Below, piece by piece: positions 1 through 7,588 of a DNA stretch of 64,000 bases. The stretch covers positions 1 to 64,000 of the forward strand of contig PNLP01000014.1 of the NCBI GenBank assembly GCA_013823135.1, given 5' to 3'. Both the position numbers and the translations under genes were made by a program. The number at the start of each line of letters is the position of its first letter. Position 1 is the first letter of the stretch. The notes beneath the pieces are model-generated. The model was not told where the DNA came from. It made no database searches and saw only the letters and a list, made by a program, of their open reading frames with translations. The stretch comes from Planctomycetaceae bacterium (GTDB taxonomy: Bacteria > Planctomycetota > Planctomycetia > Gemmatales > Gemmataceae).

Positions 1-71
1 ACGTGCTGTCAAATTGTTTGTGCCGAAAAGAATTGGATAGAAGCTCTACTGTAACCAGTCTGCAATTCCCG

Positions 72-140
72 AGGCGAGCGGGGCGTGTCAACGCCCCGGT
101 TTGGGTCTGTTAGCGGGGCGTTGACACGCCCCGCTCGCCT
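72..140. repeat. Perfect intergenic palindrome, GGCGAGC-ended family (copy 1)
   Basis: Arms at 72-98 and 114-140 are exact 27-bp reverse complements with a 15-nt loop. The outer ends read AGGCGAGC/GCTCGCCT, the signature shared by copies near 7384, 21500, 24032 and 37197. It lies 9 bp beyond the stop of the Rieske gene, where it could act as a terminator. Confidence 0.9.
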
Positions 141-148
141 GCTTGAAA

Positions 149-1162
149 TCACCCGGCGATCCGCAGTCCGAAGCGGTTGCCGCGCTCGCCCCGGTAGACC
201 CGCTGAATCCGCTCGCGGGTCAGGCCCAGCGACTTGTCGAAGCGGCTCAACTTCAGCCCGGCGATCCCCGGCTCGTAATCGGCCAGGTATTGCAACATAT
301 CCACGTCGGACATGATCTCGGCCTCGGTCTGCTTGCGGATGTAGCGCCGGCCGAGCCGCAAGCCGCCACCAAACGGCCACTTCGACTTCGCGTACAGCAT
401 CGAAAAGACGCGGGTCGTGGTGTCGGTCACCGGGACGTAGAATAGGAAAATCCGCCAGCGAATCTTCCGCTCCTCGCTCCCGTCGGCGCTGGTCCACCAG
501 TGATCGAACTGCGAGTGCAGCGGCGAGAACCACGTGGTCCAGTCGTCGTGGAACAGGTCGCCCGGCTTCACGCCGATGAACAGGCGATCCAGGAACGGCA
601 AGCGTTTCGTCGGGCCGACGTTCATGACGCGAATGCTATCGTCCGTAGACTCGAAACTGACCTTCACCTCGTGCATCTTGTCGAGGTCGTAGCCGAAGTT
701 CTTGTGAACTGTTCCGCTGTGCTCGATCTCGTTGAAGTTATCCATCGTTAGTTCGAGCGGCGCGGGTGCCTCGTGGACGAGGGTGCCGATGTGGGTGTAA
801 TCCTTGTTGTCGAGCGTCGGGAACTGCGGGTTGCTCTCGCGCGTCTTCACGAAGATCAGCCCGTATTCCTCGCGGATGTCGTAGCTTTTGGTGCAAGTCG
901 TCATCTTCGGCGAGCCGGGGCTTTCGCCCTCGCCGCAAGCGTCGAACGTCCACCCGTGATAGCGGCATTGCAGCTTCTCGCCGATCACTTCGCCCGCGCT
1001 GAGTTTCAGCCGGCGGTGGGGGCAAGCGTCGGCCACGGCACCGAGCTTGCCAGATGCGGTGCGGAACACGGCGATTTGCGATCCAGCAAGCACAACAGGC
1101 AAGGGCTTTCTGCCAAGATCGGTAGCACGAGCGACCGGTTGCCAGTGATCCAACATCCCCAT
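149..1162 (-). CDS. Rieske [2Fe-2S] aromatic ring-hydroxylating oxygenase-like protein
   Basis: A 337-residue protein with the layout of an oxygenase alpha subunit. The N-terminal Rieske domain has C47-x-H49 and C66-x2-H69 (CPH and CRYH), the four ligands of a [2Fe-2S] cluster. The C-terminal catalytic domain has NFNEIEHSGTVH at about residues 143-154, with the two histidines five apart as expected for a mononuclear iron site. Proteins of this class oxidise aromatic or sterol-like substrates using electrons from a reductase, and no reductase gene is adjacent. The substrate cannot be read from the sequence. It is a single gene facing away from riboflavin synthase, and a perfect palindrome follows its stop. 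Confidence 0.85.
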   Translation of the reverse strand: MGMLDHWQPVARATDLGRKPLPVVLAGSQIAVFRTASGKLGAVADACPHRRLKLSAGEVIGEKLQCRYHGWTFDACGEGESPGSPKMTTCTKSYDIREEYGLIFVKTRESNPQFPTLDNKDYTHIGTLVHEAPAPLELTMDNFNEIEHSGTVHKNFGYDLDKMHEVKVSFESTDDSIRVMNVGPTKRLPFLDRLFIGVKPGDLFHDDWTTWFSPLHSQFDHWWTSADGSEERKIRWRIFLFYVPVTDTTTRVFSMLYAKSKWPFGGGLRLGRRYIRKQTEAEIMSDVDMLQYLADYEPGIAGLKLSRFDKSLGLTRERIQRVYRGERGNRFGLRIAG

Positions 1163-1246
1163 TGCGCCCTCACCTGCTAAGATGGTGGTTTGAGTCGTGC
1201 AACGATTTGCTCGACTCGTGACACACCATGGCCAATCAGATCATCA

Positions 1247-1849
1247 ATGTTCACAGGACTGGTTCAGACCCGAGGCACGATTCGCACCGCCGAGGATGGC
1301 CACGGCGGGCGAACCCTGACCGTCACCGAGCCCACGCTCGCCCCGAAACTGGAGCTGGGCGAAAGCATCGCGGTGAACGGAACGTGCCTGACGGTCGTGT
1401 CCTGCACCGGCGGCGATTTCACGTTCCAGGTTGGCCCGGAAACTCTGGATAAGACGGTTCTCGGCCGTCTCACACCGGGCGATCTGGTGAACCTGGAGCG
1501 GGCATTACGCGCTGGCGATGCGATCGGCGGCCACTTCGTTACCGGTCACATCGACACCGTGGGCAAAATTCTTGAAAAACAACTGGCAGGCGACTGGCTT
1601 ACCGTCTGGTTTTCATTTCCGGAAGGTTTCGGGGATTTGCTGGTACCCAAGTGCTCGGTTGCCGTGGATGGCGTGAGCCTGACCGTGGTTGCAGCCGAGC
1701 CGACGCGATTCAGCGTGATGATCATTCCGCACACCCGCGACCACACAACACTCGGCGAAAAAAAACCAGGCGACAGCGTGAACCTGGAATTCGACATGAT
1801 TGCGAAACACGTGCGTAAACTCGTTCAAAACATGACTATCACCATTTGA
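1247..1849 (+). CDS. ribE: Riboflavin synthase, alpha subunit
   Basis: A 200-residue protein that dismutates two molecules of 6,7-dimethyl-8-ribityllumazine to riboflavin, the last step of the pathway. The start MFTGLVQTRGTI is the conserved N-terminus of the family, so the internal ATG at 1247 is preferred over the longer open frame from 1190. Two lumazine-binding barrels are visible, the first with VNGTCLTVV and the second with DGVSLTVV, and the usual MIAKHVRKL C-terminus is present. Length matches the family. No other rib genes and no FMN riboswitch are seen upstream. A perfect hairpin lies directly downstream, before rsmA. Confidence 0.95.
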   Translation: MFTGLVQTRGTIRTAEDGHGGRTLTVTEPTLAPKLELGESIAVNGTCLTVVSCTGGDFTFQVGPETLDKTVLGRLTPGDLVNLERALRAGDAIGGHFVTGHIDTVGKILEKQLAGDWLTVWFSFPEGFGDLLVPKCSVAVDGVSLTVVAAEPTRFSVMIIPHTRDHTTLGEKKPGDSVNLEFDMIAKHVRKLVQNMTITI

Positions 1850-1859
1850 GGCTCCTCGG

Positions 1860-1918
1860 TTTAGCCGCGACCGAGGGGAGCGCGATTGTTTCTCGCGCTC
1901 CCCTCGGTCGCGGCTAAA
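1860..1918. repeat. Perfect intergenic palindrome, TTTAGCCGC-ended family (copy 1)
   Basis: Arms at 1860-1885 and 1893-1918 are exact 26-bp reverse complements around a 7-nt loop. The ends TTTAGCCGC/GCGGCTAAA recur at 55731-55788 and, less perfectly, at 38459-38519. It sits 10 bp after the riboflavin synthase stop and 18 bp before the rsmA start, so it may terminate transcription or separate the two genes. Confidence 0.9.
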
Positions 1919-1936
1919 CGGATTGCGTTCCCCCCA

Positions 1937-2851
1937 ATGACAGACACCCCCGCAACACCGCCCGTCCCGACGCCCCGGCAAACGCTCTCGTACCTCCGTG
2001 GACTGTTCGAGGCGCACGGCCTCCAGGCCAAGAGCAAGCTCGGCCAGAACTTCCTCATCGACCTGAACCTGCTCGAACTCATCGTTCGCACGGCCGAGCT
2101 CGGTCAGGCCGACGCCGTGCTCGAAGTCGGCACCGGGACCGGGTCGCTCACGGCACAACTCGCGCTCTGGTCGGGCGGCGTTTGCACCGTCGAGATCGAC
2201 ACGGGCCTGGCCCCCGTGGCCCGCGATGTCGTCGGCGAACGGCAGAACGTGAAGTACGTCTTCGGCGACTGCCTCGAAAGCAAGAACACGCTGAACCCCG
2301 AGATGCTCAAGGCGTGGGACGAGATTTACGTCTCGCGGCACTGCACCCGGCGGAAGTTGGTCGCGAACCTGCCGTACTCCATCGCCACGCCGCTCATCAC
2401 CAACCTGCTCATCACCCGCGACGACATTGAACGCATGGTGGTGATGGTTCAGTGGGAGATCGCCGAGCGGATGCGAGCGGACGTGGGCACGAAGGACTAC
2501 AACTCGCTGAGCGTGCTGATTCAGGCCGTGGCCGACGTGGAAATCGTGCGGAAGGTGCTGCCCGCGAACTTCCACCCGCGACCGAAGGTCGATTCGGCCA
2601 TCGTGATGATTAAGCCGAACCCGGAGAAGCGGGCGAAGGTCGGCGATGTGGTCAAGTTCCGGACGTTCCTGCGCGACCTGTACGTTCACCGGCGGAAGAA
2701 TCTGCGGCAAGCGCTCGTGGGCTGGCCGCAAGGCCGCCGCGAGAAGGATGAAGTGGACGCGAAACTGGCTGAACTGGGGATCGACGGAACGATTCGCTCA
2801 GAAGCGATGGACGTGGAACAACACCTGCGGCTGTGTGCGGCGTTTGGCTGA
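1937..2851 (+). CDS. rsmA: 16S rRNA (adenine1518-N6/adenine1519-N6)-dimethyltransferase
   Basis: A 304-residue SAM-dependent methyltransferase that dimethylates two adjacent adenines in the helix-45 loop of 16S rRNA during 30S biogenesis. The family's substrate-entry motif KSKLGQNFL is near residue 35, the SAM-binding loop is VLEVGTGTGSLT, and the catalytic NLPYS motif is present as VANLPYSIATPLI. The C-terminal helical domain ends normally. The start MTDTPATPP was chosen because the longer frame from 1886 begins inside the upstream palindrome. The gene is followed by a convergent gene, with a perfect palindrome between the two stops. Confidence 0.95.
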   Translation: MTDTPATPPVPTPRQTLSYLRGLFEAHGLQAKSKLGQNFLIDLNLLELIVRTAELGQADAVLEVGTGTGSLTAQLALWSGGVCTVEIDTGLAPVARDVVGERQNVKYVFGDCLESKNTLNPEMLKAWDEIYVSRHCTRRKLVANLPYSIATPLITNLLITRDDIERMVVMVQWEIAERMRADVGTKDYNSLSVLIQAVADVEIVRKVLPANFHPRPKVDSAIVMIKPNPEKRAKVGDVVKFRTFLRDLYVHRRKNLRQALVGWPQGRREKDEVDAKLAELGIDGTIRSEAMDVEQHLRLCAAFG

Positions 2852-2862
2852 AATACAAATAA

Positions 2863-2912
2863 TTTCGCCGCTTGCGGCTTCGCGGCACACCGCGAAGCCG
2901 CAAGCGGCGAAA
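2863..2912. terminator. Perfect palindrome between convergent genes (GCGAAGCCGCAAGC family)
   Basis: Arms at 2863-2885 and 2890-2912 are exact 23-bp reverse complements with a 4-nt loop. It lies between the rsmA stop (2851) and the stop of the convergent YYxPV gene (2928), the position expected of a bidirectional terminator. The core CGCGAAGCCGCAAGCG recurs as the tandem array near 16636 and as a fragment near 53132, so it is also a dispersed repeat. Confidence 0.75.
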
Positions 2913-2927
2913 ACTCAGAACCGTTCC

Positions 2928-3890
2928 TTATCGCGAAACCACTTTGTAGTCGTAAGTTTCGCGGTCGCCGACGGTCAGTTGCTTGTGGTAGGTTGCCTTG
3001 CCGTTCTCGCCGCCGAGGTACATGTACCAGTTGCCGGCCGCAAGACGCACATCGAACTCACCGTAAGCGTTCGCGTTCACGTATTCCTTCTGCTCGGGCT
3101 TGTCCGCGTTCACGAACACCAGCTTGGCGTTCACCCGTGGGGTGAGTTGGTCAGGCATCGTCACTTCGCCACGAACCGTAACCACGCTGCTGCGGCTCAC
3201 GGTCTTCTCGGGACGCAGTTTGACGTTCGCGCTCGGCTTCGGGTACGACATCCCAGGCTGAGTCGGCACTTCCGTCGGGGGAATCATGTCCGACCGATTC
3301 GGCATCACCGCCGGCGGGTTCGACCGGAGTTCGTCAACCGACGGGGCTGCGGCTTGCGCTGGCGGTGCGTAGTTCGCCGTCGGAGGGCAAGCCTGTTGCG
3401 GCGGTGGGTAGTAGTAGCTCACGACCGGTTGCTGGTAGCTGACCGGCTTCAGGCTCGTGACCGGAACCGTGCAGGTCCGCATCACGTAGCTCGTCACCGA
3501 GTTGCACTGGCTGCGGAGCTTGTACGACGTGCATGGCGTGCAGACCTTCTGCGGGCACCCGGTGCAGGGGTCGTAGTACGTGCTGTACTTGTACTCGGTG
3601 ACTGGCTCGTAGTAGTAGCTGGTCACGTTCTTCTTGACCGGTTCGTAGTAGCTCTTCTGAACGTACTCGGTCACCGGCTGGTAGTAGCAGCGCTGAACGT
3701 AGCTGATTCGCATTTCGGGCTGCGGGGCACACGCGGGCGCACACGCTTGTGGAGCCGAGTAGCTCGCACGGGACTGACCGCAGTCGTTGCAGCAAACCTG
3801 GAACACGTTGTCCCAGGCAGCGGATGCGGGGCCTGCGGTGCCGAGGGCACCGAACAGGGCGAGGGCAAGGAGTCGCGGGGTGTTCGTCAT
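2928..3890 (-). CDS. Secreted Tyr/Pro/Cys-rich protein with YYxPV repeats
   Basis: A 320-residue protein starting at MTNTPRLLALALFG, a clear Sec signal peptide ending near ASA. The mature part opens with cysteines (VCCNDCGQ), followed by several copies of a YYxPV-type unit (CYYQPVTEY, SYYEPVKK, YYYEPVTEY, YYDPC) spaced 10-14 residues apart. A Pro/Ala-rich hinge follows, then a folded C-terminal domain of about 100 residues (VTVRGEVTMPDQLTPR onward, ending TYDYKVVSR) that may be a beta-sandwich. The repeats suggest a surface or wall protein cross-linked through Tyr or Cys, but no function is established. Starting at 3914 would add eight residues before the signal peptide. Confidence 0.75.
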   Translation of the reverse strand: MTNTPRLLALALFGALGTAGPASAAWDNVFQVCCNDCGQSRASYSAPQACAPACAPQPEMRISYVQRCYYQPVTEYVQKSYYEPVKKNVTSYYYEPVTEYKYSTYYDPCTGCPQKVCTPCTSYKLRSQCNSVTSYVMRTCTVPVTSLKPVSYQQPVVSYYYPPPQQACPPTANYAPPAQAAAPSVDELRSNPPAVMPNRSDMIPPTEVPTQPGMSYPKPSANVKLRPEKTVSRSSVVTVRGEVTMPDQLTPRVNAKLVFVNADKPEQKEYVNANAYGEFDVRLAAGNWYMYLGGENGKATYHKQLTVGDRETYDYKVVSR

Positions 3891-4139
3891 GGGTGTCCGT
3901 CTCCGGAGTTTCACAATCCCCTTTGGAGGGGCCGCCCGATGGGCTCACCCATGTAGAGTAATTCGCTCCGCTTCCTCACAATATCGTTTTTGAGAGTCTG
4001 CGCAACCGAACCCTGCAGTATTGCGCGTCACATCCGGCAATGTTTGCACATTCGGCGGTACTTAGCCAGCTTCCGGCGAAACTGGGCGCTTTGCGGGGAT
4101 GGGGGTTTGAATTGTAAAAAGGATATGGAGGCGACATGA

Positions 4140-4167
4140 AAGCCCACCCGACTCGACGGGTGGGCTT
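4140..4167 (-). terminator. Hairpin terminator of tpx
   Basis: An exact 11-bp stem (4140-4150 with 4157-4167, AAGCCCACCCG/CGGGTGGGCTT) sits 8 bp beyond the tpx stop. The AAAGCCCACCC stem recurs at 29099-29144 and 39891-39924, so it looks like a preferred terminator stem in this genome. The 284 bp between tpx and the gene beyond it (3891-4174) hold nothing else recognisable. Confidence 0.7.
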
Positions 4168-4174
4168 GTGCGGA

Positions 4175-4690
4175 TTATTTGGCTGCAGCAGTCAGTGCGG
4201 CCAGTGCGGCCTCGTAGTTCGGGTGGCTGGTCACTTCGGGAACGTATTCCGCGTAGGTAACCTTTCCGGCCTTATCGACCACGAACACCGCTCGCGTCAG
4301 CAGCTTCAACGGCAGCCCGCTCTCGATCAGGACGCCCCAGTTCTTGCCGAACGAGTGGTCGTGAACGTCCGAAACCGTCTTCATCGCGGTGATGTTCTCG
4401 GCCGTGCAGAACCGCCCCTGGGCGAACGGCAGATCGAGGCTCACGGTGTACGATGCGACGGAATCGCCCAGAGCCTTCAGACCTTCGTCGAACTTCTTGG
4501 TTTGCATGCTGCAAACGCCCGTGTCGAGCGACGGCACAACGCTGAACAACCGGGCCTTGGCCGGGGTGTCGGCGAGCGTAACCTTGTCCAGCCCCTTGAG
4601 GCCGGTGTAGTTCGGAGCGGTGTCGCCGGCCTTGAGTTCTGGCCCGGCGAGGTTCACGGGGTTGCTCTTGAACGTAACGGTGCGACCCAT
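4175..4690 (-). CDS. tpx: Thiol peroxidase (atypical 2-Cys peroxiredoxin)
   Basis: A 171-residue peroxiredoxin of the Tpx subfamily, which reduces H2O2 and alkyl hydroperoxides with thioredoxin as donor. The peroxidatic cysteine is C60 in PSLDTGVCS, with the catalytic Thr at 57, and the resolving cysteine is C95 in GRFCTAEN. Spacing and length match E. coli Tpx. There is no signal peptide, so it acts in the cytoplasm. It is a single gene with its own terminator. CTGGAG-type purine-rich sequence lies just upstream of the ATG on the coding strand. Confidence 0.96.
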   Translation of the reverse strand: MGRTVTFKSNPVNLAGPELKAGDTAPNYTGLKGLDKVTLADTPAKARLFSVVPSLDTGVCSMQTKKFDEGLKALGDSVASYTVSLDLPFAQGRFCTAENITAMKTVSDVHDHSFGKNWGVLIESGLPLKLLTRAVFVVDKAGKVTYAEYVPEVTSHPNYEAALAALTAAAK

Positions 4691-4849
4691 GTTGTAATCT
4701 CCAGGAGGGGGTATCGGGAATCAGGAGTCCGGAGTCCGGAAATCCCAGCGAATCCGTTCGCTCGTGGGGCTTGGTCTACGCTGCGAGGAAGGTGCCGACA
4801 ACCACCATCTCGCAGGTGTTTCGCGAGCGGCATTCTCGACTTCGGAGTC

Positions 4850-5524
4850 CTAATTCGGGCTGAAGCCGGGCGGGAACGGGCGAATTGTGGGAGCGGGCGG
4901 GTCTCGAAAGGCATCCATGAGAGCAGCTGCACGCCGATCCGCGTGCGACTCCACGAGCAAGGCTTGTTTCACGTTCAACGGCATCGGCAGGGCGTAGCCC
5001 AGAACATCGCACAACTGCCCGAGCGACAACTCGCCGTCGAACAACTCCTGAATTTGCCTGCGAGCCGGGCCGTCGCCCTCGAACCGGGGCAGAATGACGC
5101 TGGCGAGTTCGCGCCGCAACGCTTTCAACTCGTCCAGGTTCGTGGGGGCGGTTTCGATCAGTCGTTCAAATCGGGCCGTGCGGTAAAGCCGATCCGTCGG
5201 AACCTCTTCCAGAATGCGGATGCGGTTCAGCCCACGCAGTCGCAGGTTGTAGCGTCCGTCCGGGAGTTTCTCGCTCCAGACGATCCGCCCGACGCACGCC
5301 ACCGGTTCGATCGCCGGCTTGTGGTCGTACTCTTCTTCCCAGTCCGGCTGGAGCAGGACGAGGGCGATCAGCGAATCGGTCGCGAGCGCGTCGGCGGTCA
5401 TCTGTCGGTAGCGTGGCTCGAAGATGTGCAGCCCTTGAACCACGCCCGGGAACAGGACGAGGTTCGGCAGCGGGAACAGCCGGGCCGTGTCGTTAAAGTG
5501 CTCCGAAAGTGGGTCGGGGGTCAT
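4850..5524 (-). CDS. LON substrate-binding domain protein
   Basis: A 224-residue protein consisting of the N-terminal domain of Lon protease without the ATPase or protease parts. The typical opening LFPLPNLVLFPGVVQGLHIFE is at residues 16-36, followed by RYRQM and the conserved RGLNRIRI strand near residue 98. Stand-alone LON-domain proteins are widespread and poorly understood, and substrate or partner recognition is usually assumed. Its ATG overlaps the stop of the DUF309 gene in an ATGA arrangement (5521-5524), so the two are probably translated as a coupled pair. Confidence 0.88.
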   Translation of the reverse strand: MTPDPLSEHFNDTARLFPLPNLVLFPGVVQGLHIFEPRYRQMTADALATDSLIALVLLQPDWEEEYDHKPAIEPVACVGRIVWSEKLPDGRYNLRLRGLNRIRILEEVPTDRLYRTARFERLIETAPTNLDELKALRRELASVILPRFEGDGPARRQIQELFDGELSLGQLCDVLGYALPMPLNVKQALLVESHADRRAAALMDAFRDPPAPTIRPFPPGFSPN

Positions 5525-5943
5525 GTCGGCCCTGCGGGTGGCGGAACGAGAACAATCACCGGGCGTGGGCCAGTCGCGCCGCCGGTCAATGCCGGGGCGA
5601 GGTGTGCTTCCATCTGCTGCCAGAAGTGAGCCACGTCGAGTCGGAGATACGTCGGGCGGTACGGCTCCATGTATCGCCTGCCGGAGTGGAACAGCCGGGT
5701 CGCACCCGTGAGATTTCCTCTACTTAAGTGATAGACCGCGACGGCCGCCTGAATCAATGCCTGGATAAATCGGCGTTCCGCGGCGGGGCACTCCATCCAG
5801 AGTTCTTCCCACACCTCGTGAGCCTCGAAATACTCGCCCTGGTTGAAGAGCTCGATGCCTTTCAGAAAGCCTCGCGGGAGTTGTGAGTCGGAAGTGGGTT
5901 GTTGGGGTTCGGCATTTTGCGTATCCGGTTCCATGCATTGCAT
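5521..5943 (-). CDS. DUF309 domain protein
   Basis: A 140-residue protein whose core (about residues 25-115) matches DUF309: GIELFNQGEYFEAHEVWEE, then the acidic/aromatic MECP stretch, FIQALIQAAVAVYH and a final helix containing RRYMEPY. The family is helical, often beside unrelated housekeeping genes, and has no assigned activity. It is the first gene of a two-gene unit with the LON-domain protein. A second ATG three codons in (5934) is an equally possible start. The divergent GspF-like gene begins about 100 bp away, so the two promoters share this gap. Confidence 0.85.
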   Translation of the reverse strand: MQCMEPDTQNAEPQQPTSDSQLPRGFLKGIELFNQGEYFEAHEVWEELWMECPAAERRFIQALIQAAVAVYHLSRGNLTGATRLFHSGRRYMEPYRPTYLRLDVAHFWQQMEAHLAPALTGGATGPRPVIVLVPPPAGPT

Positions 5944-6043
5944 CTCACGGATGAGTATCTTGGAAGAGATAGAATCCCGTCGGGAACGTCAATCACGCAG
6001 CAGCCCGCAACCAACATACCACCACCCAACCAACACCACCCCG

Positions 6044-7081
6044 ATGTTCTCCAACCAAGTCCCCCTGTCTGCGTTGTTGGCCTGGTGTCGAACGTTACGG
6101 CACAGCATCGGTGCGGGCCTCAACCCCATCAAAATCTTCAAGCAACAAGCGAAGTCCGGCCCGCGTGCCCTGCGAGAGATCGCTGCCGACCTCGCCAAGA
6201 AGCTGGAAGGTGGCGACTCGCTCGAAGACGCACTCGAACCATACCGCAACCGGTTCCCGCCGCTGTTCCTGGAACTCGTCGGCGTCGGCGAGCAAACCGG
6301 CCGCCTGGAAGACACCTTCCGCGAGCTGGAAGAATACTTCGAGTCGAGCCTGAGCGTGCAGCGAAACTTCCGCTCGCAGATGATGTACCCCACGATTCAG
6401 TACGTGGCTGCCGTGCTCATCATCGGCGCGCTCATCTGGATCATGGGGTTTCTCGCTCAGACCGGGAAGGCGGTCACCAACGACCCGCTCGGGATCGGGC
6501 TAACGGGGACCACCGGGGCGATTCTGTTCATGGGATTCGGGTTCGGCCTGATCGGCGCGATTGTGCTCGTGGTGAACCTTGCGAAGAACAACGTGCAATG
6601 GCGAACGCGGCTGGAAGGGAAGTTACTGAAGGTGCCGGTGTGGGGGCCGGCGATGCTGGCGTTCGCGTTGCAGCGGTTCGCGGTCGCACTCCGGATGTGT
6701 TCCGAAGCCGGGCTTCGTGCCGAGAAGACGATGAAGTACTGCTTCCGTGCGACGTGCAACTCGGCGTTCACGACCCGCGAACAGTGGGCCGTCGCGACGG
6801 TGAAGAAAGGCCGCGAGATCGGCGAAGCGCTGGAAGCATCCGGCGCACCGTTCCCCGACGAGTTCCGCGAGATGATCCACATGGGCGAAGAAACCGGCAA
6901 CATGTCCGAGGTGATGGAACGGCTCGCGCTACGGTATCGCGAGGAAGCCGAACGCCGCCTCAAGACCGCCGCCCAGGTGACGGGCTACTGCGTTTACGGA
7001 ATGGTGGCGATTGCCATTATCATCGCCATCTTCAAAATCGCCGGCATCTACCTGGGTGCCATCGATGATGCGGCGCGGTGA
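6044..7081 (+). CDS. GspF/PilC-family inner-membrane protein (type II secretion/type IV pilus platform)
   Basis: A 345-residue protein with two T2SS-F domains. The first (about residues 5-130) contains GGDSLEDALEPY and GEQTGRLEDTFREL, and the second (about 205-330) contains GREIGEALEASGAPFP and MGEETGNMSEVMERLA. Hydrophobic segments lie at about 123-145, 160-185 and 320-340. Members form the membrane platform on which the assembly ATPase acts. No ATPase, secretin or pilin gene is adjacent, so the partner machine is elsewhere. The start at MFSNQVPLSALL aligns with the first domain. Longer frames from 5843 or 5951 overlap the divergent DUF309 promoter region. Confidence 0.88.
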   Translation: MFSNQVPLSALLAWCRTLRHSIGAGLNPIKIFKQQAKSGPRALREIAADLAKKLEGGDSLEDALEPYRNRFPPLFLELVGVGEQTGRLEDTFRELEEYFESSLSVQRNFRSQMMYPTIQYVAAVLIIGALIWIMGFLAQTGKAVTNDPLGIGLTGTTGAILFMGFGFGLIGAIVLVVNLAKNNVQWRTRLEGKLLKVPVWGPAMLAFALQRFAVALRMCSEAGLRAEKTMKYCFRATCNSAFTTREQWAVATVKKGREIGEALEASGAPFPDEFREMIHMGEETGNMSEVMERLALRYREEAERRLKTAAQVTGYCVYGMVAIAIIIAIFKIAGIYLGAIDDAAR

Positions 7082-7588
7082 GGTGTTGTCGAAGCCCGAA
7101 CGGCTTGCTCACTTGCATGGCTTTTGTGGGTCACCGTTTCAGCCATGTATCCGCACAGGTGCGGGAGTTACGCGATTCTTGGTTTTAGCCGCGGATGCGG
7201 CGTCGGATGGTAGCCAGGGGGGCAGCGAACGAAGTGAGCAAACCCCTGGTCCGCAGCCTACCGTGAAATGAAGCCCCGGATGGGGCGACGGACAGCACGC
7301 ATTGCCTCCGGACCAGGGGTTCCGTTCGCTTCGCTCACTCCACCCCTGGCTATTATCGGACGCCCCTTTGGGGCTAGAAACGAGGCGAGCCACCCCGGTT
7401 ACGGGGCGGGTTTCGAACGGATTCGCAATGCACCCGCCCCGTAACCGGGGCGGCTCGCCAATACTCAAAAGGCACACCGTTTCCACTTCGCATGATTGAC
7501 CCCCCGGCACGCGCGCGGGTAGACTGGCGGGGACGTTTCCTTTCGCTGCCGCCTCGCTCCCTCCCTCAGTTGCTCCGGAGTGCTGCTC
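7082..7588. repeat. 507-bp intergenic region filled with two inverted-repeat systems
   Basis: No gene is supported here. About 7195-7255 and 7305-7360 form a long imperfect inverted repeat built around CCAGGGG/CCCCTGG and GCGAACGAAGTGAGC/GCTCACTTCGTTCGC-like words, followed by CGCCCCTTTGGGGCTAG. The same vocabulary recurs at 14018-14222 and 18421-18560. Next comes a GGCGAGC-ended palindrome with arms at 7384-7411 and 7432-7459 and one mismatch in 28. The promoter of the downstream oxidoreductase must lie within or after these elements. Confidence 0.8.

Noticed and set aside
1163..1246. Possible FMN riboswitch before ribE
   Set aside because: The leader is too short and lacks the conserved sequences.
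1613..2731. A 372-codon frame antisense to ribE and rsmA
   Set aside because: It lies over two genes with clear family motifs and is a codon-bias shadow.
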